In this document: positions 58,339 through 64,000 of the stretch, one piece after another
Numbering within the stretch: the first letter of the stretch is position 1
Layout: each line of letters begins with the position of its first letter
From: Bin87 sp965220105
Lineage (GTDB): Bacteria; Chloroflexota; Dehalococcoidia; Lucifugimonadales; UBA3495
Length of the DNA: 64,000 nt
NCBI GenBank assembly: GCA_965220105.1
Contig: OZ244811.1
Span: forward strand, 4,030,001-4,094,000
Direction of reading: 5' to 3'
The notes under the pieces: model-generated
What the model was told of the DNA's origin: nothing
Seen by the model: the letters and a program-made list of their open reading frames with translations, nothing else
Database searches by the model: none
Made by a program: the position numbers and the translations under genes

Positions 58339-59417
58339 CCACCGAAACGATGGATATCACCGACCGCAAACTGCTGAACATCATTCAGAGCGAGTTTCCC
58401 GTGGCGGAGGAACCCTACCGGCAGGTGGCCGACCAACTCGCCATTGACGAGGCTGAGGTATTGGACCGTCTGGCCGAGCTCAAACGCCAGAACGTAGTCC
58501 GGCAGATCAGCGCCATCTTCGACACCCGGCGGCTGGGTTACAAAACCACGCTGGTGGCCTTCGCTTACGGCGACGCGGATTTGCACGACGGGGCTATTTT
58601 CATCAACCGCCACCCCGGCGTCAGCCACAACTACGCCCGCGAAGGTTCCTACTACAACCTCTGGTTCACTCTGGCCGTGCCCCCGGACGGCGACCTGCAA
58701 GTAACCGTGAAATGGATGGCCGAAAAGACCAACGCCATCGAGTACCGCGTCATGCCGACCATCCGGTTCTTCAAGATTGGCGTGAATTTCGACATGGTCA
58801 AACGCCGCAGCGACGCCTACAACTACAGCCCGGACGGCATCGGCAACCCGCAAACGCCGGCCGCCGACTGGAACCAGGCCCAGGAAATCACCGAGTGGGA
58901 CAAGGAAGTGATCCGCCAGGCTCAGGAAGACCTGCCCCTGGTATCCCGCCCCTTCGACCAGATGGCCGCCAACCTGGGGCTCTCGGTGCCGGAGCTGTTC
59001 GCCCAGATGGCCCACTATCAGGAACGCAAGCTGATGCGCCGGTTTAGCGCGGTCCTCTACCATCGTCGTTCCGGTTTCCGGGCCAATGCCATGATTGTCT
59101 GGAAGGTCCCGCCGGAACGGTCCGAAGAAGTGGGCATGATAATGGCGCAAAACGCCGCCGTGACCCATTGCTACGAGCGCCCCACCTTCCCCGACTGGGA
59201 ATACAGCCACTTCACCATGGTTCACGCTCCCACCCGCGACGAGTGTGAAGAGATTGGCCGCGATATCGCGGCGGCCACCGGGATCAGCGAAAACCTCCTG
59301 CTTTACAGCACCAGGGAGTATAAAAAGACCAGGGTTCGCTATTTCGTCGAGGATTACGAACGGTTCTGGGATACCGCGGAGGAAGCGGAAGCGCTGGCCG
59401 AGCCCGTCGCCGACTGA
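58335..59417 (+). CDS. Fused siroheme decarboxylase AhbA-AhbB
   Basis: 360 residues made of two Lrp/AsnC-like modules. The first (D-I-T-D-R-K-L-L-N-I-I-Q-S-E-F-P, then Q-I-S-A-I-F-D-T-R-R-L-G-Y-K-T) ends near residue 170. The second (E-W-D-K-E-V-I-R-Q-A-Q-E-D-L-P-L, then R-R-F-S-A-V-L-Y-H-R-R-S-G-F-R-A-N-A) fills the rest. AhbA and AhbB normally are separate subunits that remove two carboxyl groups from siroheme to give didecarboxysiroheme. Neighbour genes for siroheme formation fit. An Lrp regulator is the alternative but does not suit the duplication and place. Confidence 0.88.
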   Translation: MTTETMDITDRKLLNIIQSEFPVAEEPYRQVADQLAIDEAEVLDRLAELKRQNVVRQISAIFDTRRLGYKTTLVAFAYGDADLHDGAIFINRHPGVSHNYAREGSYYNLWFTLAVPPDGDLQVTVKWMAEKTNAIEYRVMPTIRFFKIGVNFDMVKRRSDAYNYSPDGIGNPQTPAADWNQAQEITEWDKEVIRQAQEDLPLVSRPFDQMAANLGLSVPELFAQMAHYQERKLMRRFSAVLYHRRSGFRANAMIVWKVPPERSEEVGMIMAQNAAVTHCYERPTFPDWEYSHFTMVHAPTRDECEEIGRDIAAATGISENLLLYSTREYKKTRVRYFVEDYERFWDTAEEAEALAEPVAD

Positions 59418-59455
59418 ACGCCGTTGTCCCACGACGCGTTCACTGGATTCCACCC

Positions 59456-60175
59456 ATGCCGGAATACTACCCCGTATACCTTAACCTGGCAGGCAAGCAC
59501 TGCGTGATCCTGGGCGGCGGAACCATCGCCCAGGGCAAGATTGCCGCGCTGCGCGACGCTGGCGCCCAGATTACCGTCATCAGCCCTCAGGCAACCGACG
59601 GCATCAAGCGCGCCGCTCAACGCGGCCAGATCACCTGGATTGGACGGGAATACCAGCCCGGCGACCTCGACGGGGCATTTATCGCCGTGGCCGCCACCAA
59701 CGTTTGGCACGTGAACCGGCAGATACACGAGGAAGCGGAGGCGCGCGGCGTTCTGCTCAACGTAGTCGATGACCCGGACCAGTGCTCCTTTATTGCTCCG
59801 TCGATAGTGCGACGCGACCCGATCACGCTGGCAATTTCCACGGGCGGAGCCAGCCCGGCGCTGGCCCGCAAGATGCGGGAGCTCCTCTCGGAATCCAGGG
59901 TATTGCAATGGGCGGAACTGGCCCCGGTGCTGGCACAAGCCCGCCGTGTTATCAAGGAGAAACGCCTGGTCATCGACCCGACGCGCTGGCAGTGCGTCAT
60001 CACCGATGACCTGCTCCAGCTGGCCCGCGGCGGCGAGGAAGAACAGGCTGTCAACATCATCCTCAACCAGCTCCAGGATCCGGACATTCCTGAGATGTGC
60101 CCCGATCTGGACCGTTGCAAGCCCGGCGGTTGCGCCAAACGGGCCGCCCTCCGGGCCGCGGAGGCCGTGAGTTGA
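59456..60175 (+). CDS. Precorrin-2 dehydrogenase (Met8/CysG N-terminal type)
   Basis: 239 residues. P-V-Y-L-N-L-A-G-K-H-C-V-I-L-G-G-G-T-I-A is the NAD site, V-N-V-V-D-D-type (L-N-V-V-D-D-P-D-Q-C-S-F-I-A-P-S-I-V) the catalytic Asp segment, and A-I-S-T-G-G-A-S-P-A-L-A-R the sirohaem-synthase core. The C-terminus carries a Cys cluster (C-P-D-L-D-R-C-K-P-G-G-C). It oxidises precorrin-2 to sirohydrochlorin and may insert iron. It overlaps hemA by four bases. Confidence 0.9.
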   Translation: MPEYYPVYLNLAGKHCVILGGGTIAQGKIAALRDAGAQITVISPQATDGIKRAAQRGQITWIGREYQPGDLDGAFIAVAATNVWHVNRQIHEEAEARGVLLNVVDDPDQCSFIAPSIVRRDPITLAISTGGASPALARKMRELLSESRVLQWAELAPVLAQARRVIKEKRLVIDPTRWQCVITDDLLQLARGGEEEQAVNIILNQLQDPDIPEMCPDLDRCKPGGCAKRAALRAAEAVS

Positions 60176-61452
60176 GTCTGCTGGTATTGGGACTGGATCA
60201 CCGGACGGCTCCGGTAGACTTGCGCGAGCGATTGAGCGTGGAGCGCGAGCAGTTGCCGGCCGCCCTGGGCCAGCTCACCGACTACGTTCCCCAGTCCGTC
60301 ATCCTGTCCACCTGCAACCGGACCGAGGTGTACGCCTACGACCGGGATGACATCGGTTTGGTGGGTCGCGTGGGAGACTTCCTGATCGCCTATTCAGGAG
60401 TGGAAGGGTTCGAGCTGGAGCGGCACCTGTACCAGGCATGGGAAGAGGATTGCGTCCACCACTTGTTCAGGGTCTCCGGCGGCCTGGAGTCCATGATTGT
60501 CGGGGAACGGCAGATCCTGGGCCAGGTCCGCGCCGCCTTCAGCATGGCCACCGAGAACGGTTCGGCCCAAAGCCCTTTGACCCGGGTGTTTCATAGCGCC
60601 CTGCGCGCCGGCCGACGGGTGCATCGGGAAACCAACATCGGCCGCCATTCTCGCTCGGTCAGCCAGGCCGCCGTGCAGTTGGCCCGCGGCCTGTTCGACC
60701 GGCTGGACGACCGCCGCGCCCTGGTTATCGGCGCTGGCGACGCCGGACGCATGGTCGCACGCGCCCTCTCCGACGCCGGCGTCAGGCAAATCACAGTAAC
60801 GAACCGTACGCAGTGGCGCGCCGACGACCTGGCCAGGGAGCTGGGCGGTGTTTCCGTCCCCTTTGACCATCTCGAGGCCACGTTGGCCGAGGCCGACTTG
60901 GTTATCAGCAGCACGGGTTCCCCCGGTCACGTGGTTGACGCCAGCGTGATCGAAAGCGCAGTAGCAAACCGGATTGGCTCCGCACCGCTAATGCTGATCG
61001 ATATCGCGGTGCCCCGGGATGTAGATCCGGCGGCGGCTGACCTGCCCAATGTTCGCCTCTACGACATCGACGCCCTGGGCCGGGTGGCAGAGTCTTCGGT
61101 GGATAGCCTGGACGCTGAAATTAGGGCCGCATCATCCATCGTGGACGAGGAATGGACCCGGTTCCTGGAACGTTGGAATTCCTCGGACACTATGGACCTG
61201 GTGGTGGCCATGCGACGTCGCGCCGAGGAAGTCCGACGGTTGGAAGTCGAGCGCACCCTGGCTCTATTGGGTGAAGACGTCGACGGTGAAACCGCCGAGC
61301 GCCTCCACGCCATGACCACCGCCCTCGTTAAAAAACTGCTGCATCAACCCACCGTCGGGTTGCGTTCTGCCAACAATGCGTCTGTATTCCCGTTGGCGAA
61401 GCAACTATTCGACACTGATTCCCAGTCCGGTCGGGGCCGTGGCCGCCGCTAG
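60172..61452 (+). CDS. hemA: Glutamyl-tRNA reductase
   Basis: 426 residues from TTG 60172, which overlaps the previous stop as TTGA and has GGAGG eight bases upstream; the frame further up is inside the precorrin gene. L-G-L-D-H-R-T-A-P-V opens the catalytic domain, S-T-C-N-R-T-E-V-Y holds the nucleophile Cys, and G-E-R-Q-I-L-G-Q-V-R the substrate loop; V-I-G-A-G-D-A-G-R-M is the NADPH site. It makes glutamate-1-semialdehyde. hemL is not in the window. Confidence 0.94.
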   Translation: MSLLVLGLDHRTAPVDLRERLSVEREQLPAALGQLTDYVPQSVILSTCNRTEVYAYDRDDIGLVGRVGDFLIAYSGVEGFELERHLYQAWEEDCVHHLFRVSGGLESMIVGERQILGQVRAAFSMATENGSAQSPLTRVFHSALRAGRRVHRETNIGRHSRSVSQAAVQLARGLFDRLDDRRALVIGAGDAGRMVARALSDAGVRQITVTNRTQWRADDLARELGGVSVPFDHLEATLAEADLVISSTGSPGHVVDASVIESAVANRIGSAPLMLIDIAVPRDVDPAAADLPNVRLYDIDALGRVAESSVDSLDAEIRAASSIVDEEWTRFLERWNSSDTMDLVVAMRRRAEEVRRLEVERTLALLGEDVDGETAERLHAMTTALVKKLLHQPTVGLRSANNASVFPLAKQLFDTDSQSGRGRGRR

Positions 61453-62380
61453 GGGTCCCCGCCGGACGGTGCGGGTCGGTACCAGGGGCAGCCGGTTGGC
61501 GCTGATCCAGACCGATTTGACCTTGGGCGTCCTGAGGGCCGAACGTCCCGAAGTGTCCTTTGAGGTGGTTATAGTTACCACCCAGGGTGATGCAAACCAG
61601 ACCGCTCCACTGGCCGGGATGGGCTTGGGCGTGTTCGTCAAAGAGATTGAACGTCGTCTCGAACTCGGCGATATCGACATGGCCGTACATAGCCTCAAGG
61701 ACATGCCCACGGTCCTGCCGCCGGACATGGCCATCGGCGCCGTTTTGGAACGCGCCGACCCCCGGGACGCCCTGGTGACCCACCTGAACGTCGGCCTCAA
61801 TGACTTCCCCGCCGGCGGCCGTATCGGCACCAGCAGCCCACGACGCGTCGCGCAAATCGCCGCGGTGCGTCCCGACGTTAACATCGTGCCCATCAGGGGC
61901 AACGTCGATACTCGTCTTCGCAAGGCCGCCGGCGAGGAGTGCGACGGGACGGTGGTGGCCGCCGCCGGATTGGTCCGCCTCGGCATGGACGACGTGATCA
62001 CCGAATATCTTGCGCCTCAGCAATTCGTGCCGCCGCCCGGCCAGGGGGCAATGGCCGTTGAAATCCGCCGCGACGACTCCTGGATGCTCCAGCTGGTCAA
62101 AAGCGCCCACCACGGGGCAACGGGCGCCGCAGTTACGGCGGAACGCGCCTTCCTGGAAGCCCTCGGCGGCGGTTGTCAGGTGCCGGTGGGAGCCTTTGCT
62201 GAACCGGTCGGCCAGCGCCGTGACTCTCTGTCCCTAACCGTGTTCATGGCTTCCGCCGACGGAACGAATACCTACCGTGCCACCGTGTCCGGGCCGCTGG
62301 ACGACCCCGGCGCGCTATCTGAGAACGCCTGGGAAGATTTGCGGCGGCAGGGCGCTGACCACCTGCTCGTCGACGCTTAA
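61439..62380 (+). CDS. hemC: Porphobilinogen deaminase
   Basis: 313 residues from GTG 61439, which overlaps the end of hemA by 14 bases. V-R-V-G-T-R-G-S-R-L-A-L-I-Q-T near the start, V-H-S-L-K-D-M-P, G-T-S-S-P-R-R and I-R-G-N-V-D-T-R-L are the pyrrole-binding segments; G-G-G-C-Q-V-P-V holds the dipyrromethane Cys. It joins four porphobilinogens into hydroxymethylbilane. Confidence 0.95.
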   Translation: MAAARGPRRTVRVGTRGSRLALIQTDLTLGVLRAERPEVSFEVVIVTTQGDANQTAPLAGMGLGVFVKEIERRLELGDIDMAVHSLKDMPTVLPPDMAIGAVLERADPRDALVTHLNVGLNDFPAGGRIGTSSPRRVAQIAAVRPDVNIVPIRGNVDTRLRKAAGEECDGTVVAAAGLVRLGMDDVITEYLAPQQFVPPPGQGAMAVEIRRDDSWMLQLVKSAHHGATGAAVTAERAFLEALGGGCQVPVGAFAEPVGQRRDSLSLTVFMASADGTNTYRATVSGPLDDPGALSENAWEDLRRQGADHLLVDA

Positions 62381-62414
62381 CCTGCATGTGATCCGGCGGG
62401 GAGCAACGGACGCT

Positions 62415-63932
62415 ATGGCAGGCAAAGTGTATCTGGTGGGCGCGGGTCCTGGCGACCCGGGCCTGCTTACCGTCAAGGGCAGCAGCACGTTGGCCTCTGC
62501 CGATGTCGTGGTCTATGATCGGCTCCTCGACCCGACGTTGCTCACTCTGGCCAGTCCGACGGCTCGCACGGTATTTGTGGGTAAGGAACGTGGCCGCCAG
62601 GCCCTCACCCAGTCTGAAATAAACGACCTGCTGGTGCGGGAAGGTTTGGCCGGAAACTCGGTGGTGCGGCTGAAGGGCGGCGACCCCTTCGTATTCGGGC
62701 GCGGCGGCGAGGAGGCATTGGCGCTGGCCCAAGCTGGCGTCGCCTTTGAAGTGGTGCCGGGTGTCACCTCGGCGGTGGCCGCGGCCGCTTACGCCGGTAT
62801 TCCGGTGACACATCGAGGCGTGGCTACCACCGTCACCTTTGTGACCGGCAGCGAGGATCCAACCAAAGGCGAAACCACCACTCCCTGGCCGGCGCTGGCC
62901 AAAACCGGCGGAACGCTGGTAATCCTGATGGGTTGGGCGACCTTGCCCGGCATCGTGGCGACCCTGCAGGCGCATGGCATGTCGGCGGACACACCGGTTG
63001 CCCTGGTGCAGTGGGGCACCTGGAACCGCCAGCGAACAGTATCCGGCACATTGGCCAACGTTGTCGAACGCGGCAGGTCGGCTTCCATCGGCTCGCCGGT
63101 GGTCGCGGTGGTCGGAGATGTTGCCGCATTGCGCGAGGAAATCGCCTGGTTCGATCGGCGGCCGCTTTGGGGCAAACGTGTCCTGGTCACTCGCTCCCGC
63201 ACCCAGGCTTCTCGCTTCATCGAAATGATACGTGAGCTGGGAGCCGAGCCCGTCGAATTGCCGTCCATCCAGATTGGCCCACTGGAAAATTACGATGAGC
63301 TCGATGCCGCCCTGCTGGAACAGTCAGGGGTCCCTGGCCGCTGGATAATCTTCGCCAGCGCCAACGGCGTCGATTACGTTTGGGAGCGTTTGCACGCCCG
63401 GGGCCTCGACGCAAGGTATTTCGCCGGCGCGACGGTGGGCGCCATCGGCCCGGCGACGGGTGAGGCGCTGCTGAAGCGGGGTGTCAGACCCGATTTCGTG
63501 CCCCGACGCTCGGTGTCCGATGCGGTGGTCGCCGAGCTGTCAGACCGGGACTGGGTGGGGCGACCGGTGCTGCTGCCAGGCTCAGAGATAGGGCGAGATG
63601 AGCTGGCCGCCGGCCTGGCCCGGTTGGGCGGCGACGTGCGCCGGGTGGCGGCCTATCGGAACATTCGTCCCGAGGGTGTTGAATCCCGGGCCCGGGAAGT
63701 GCTGCGGGCCGGCATCGATGTGGTAACCTTCACCAGTTCCTCCACGGTGCGAAACCTGCTGGACATTTTGGGAGAAGACCGCCACCTGCTTGACGGCGCT
63801 CTCATCGCCTGCATCGGGCCCATTACCAGCGCCACCGCAGTGGAACGCGGATTGCCGGTTGACATAATCCCTGAATCCCACGACGTTGCAGGGCTTGCCG
63901 ACGCTCTGGTCGGTTACTACCAGAAAAACTGA
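62415..63932 (+). CDS. Fused uroporphyrinogen-III C-methyltransferase/uroporphyrinogen-III synthase (CobA-HemD)
   Basis: 505 residues. Residues 1-245 are CobA/SUMT: V-Y-L-V-G-A-G-P-G-D-P-G-L-L-T, Y-D-R-L, V-R-L-K-G-G-D-P-F-V-F-G-R-G-G-E-E and G-I-P-V-T-H-R-G. The remainder (K-R-V-L-V-T-R-S-R-T-Q-A, then F-A-S-A-N-G-V, G-P-A-T and T-F-T-S-S-S-T-V) is HemD. The protein closes hydroxymethylbilane to uroporphyrinogen III and methylates it to precorrin-2, feeding the genes at the start of the operon. It begins 34 bases after hemC. Confidence 0.95.
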   Translation: MAGKVYLVGAGPGDPGLLTVKGSSTLASADVVVYDRLLDPTLLTLASPTARTVFVGKERGRQALTQSEINDLLVREGLAGNSVVRLKGGDPFVFGRGGEEALALAQAGVAFEVVPGVTSAVAAAAYAGIPVTHRGVATTVTFVTGSEDPTKGETTTPWPALAKTGGTLVILMGWATLPGIVATLQAHGMSADTPVALVQWGTWNRQRTVSGTLANVVERGRSASIGSPVVAVVGDVAALREEIAWFDRRPLWGKRVLVTRSRTQASRFIEMIRELGAEPVELPSIQIGPLENYDELDAALLEQSGVPGRWIIFASANGVDYVWERLHARGLDARYFAGATVGAIGPATGEALLKRGVRPDFVPRRSVSDAVVAELSDRDWVGRPVLLPGSEIGRDELAAGLARLGGDVRRVAAYRNIRPEGVESRAREVLRAGIDVVTFTSSSTVRNLLDILGEDRHLLDGALIACIGPITSATAVERGLPVDIIPESHDVAGLADALVGYYQKN

Positions 63933-63965
63933 ACCCCCAAGTTGCCGACGACGAGGAGGCACTTC

Positions 63966-64000
63966 ATGCTGAAACATCCCGATTTGCGATTGAGGCGTTT
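63966..64000 (+). CDS. hemB: Start of a gene, probably porphobilinogen synthase
   Basis: ATG with GAGGAGG nine bases upstream, cut by the window end after 11 codons. The residues H-P-D-L-R-L-R-R resemble the N-terminus of HemB, and hemB is the one enzyme of this stretch of the pathway not yet seen in the operon. The identification is tentative because of the short length. Confidence 0.5.
   Translation, partial: MLKHPDLRLRR

Overview
The window reads as chromosomal DNA of a GC-rich bacterium. I favour a Chloroflexota lineage of the SAR202/Dehalococcoidia type, by inference from gene content: two LLM-class flavin oxidoreductases, NIPSNAP, MmgE/PrpD, an enolase-superfamily enzyme, a cyclase-family hydrolase, a TauE/SafE exporter, a UGSC-type selenoprotein candidate and a fused AhbA-AhbB. 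No rRNA or marker gene proves the taxonomy.

Layout. 1-6.8 kb: catabolic and redox genes (rubrerythrin end, SnoaL-like, LLM oxidoreductase, NIPSNAP, MmgE/PrpD, BI-1-like membrane protein, MOSC, crotonase). 6.87-11.2 kb and 15.9-18.2 kb: an insertion-sequence zone. An IS110 element sits inside an ISAs1 element, followed by three IS66-type copies in different states of decay. Between them lie a LpxH-like phosphoesterase/glycosyltransferase pair, a second LLM oxidoreductase and an orphan PD-(D/E)XK nuclease. 18.2-25.6 kb: citrate synthase, two His-rich exported proteins, a DUF1800/DUF1501/NHL trio and tRNA-Ser(UGA). 25.7-39.8 kb: thirteen minus-strand genes in near-contiguous order, forming a hopanoid cluster (prenyl synthase, HpnH, HpnG, HpnA, squalene-hopene cyclase, YjbQ, HpnC, HpnD, HpnE) followed by a class II aldolase, an SDR, a nucleoside hydrolase and a phosphodiesterase. 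40-46.5 kb: M20 peptidase, moaD-moaE, rpsP-khpA-rimM, fmt, cyclase, htpX. 46.7-51.3 kb: enolase-superfamily enzyme, a retropepsin-like array with a small nuclease, and the selenoprotein pair. 51.3-57.5 kb: tgt, TSUP exporter, NYN protein, aroB/aroK, VOC protein, pcm. 57.6-64 kb: a tetrapyrrole operon (regulator, ahbAB, precorrin-2 dehydrogenase, hemA, hemC, cobA-hemD, start of hemB).

How genes work together. The hopanoid genes cover squalene formation (HpnC/D/E), cyclisation (SHC), adenosylation (HpnH) and adenine removal (HpnG). The heme operon supplies uroporphyrinogen III and precorrin-2, and its siroheme decarboxylase implies an alternative (Ahb) heme or d1-heme route.

The strongest leads are: an in-frame TGA in a UGSC-motif gene with a candidate SECIS hairpin; 12-16 bp tandem-unit expansions inside transposase genes, one placed on a catalytic-Asp codon and breaking the frame; a possible leader-peptide/attenuator upstream of rpsP; retropepsin cassettes whose flanks are better conserved than their coding parts; and a possible small RNA beside the IS zone.
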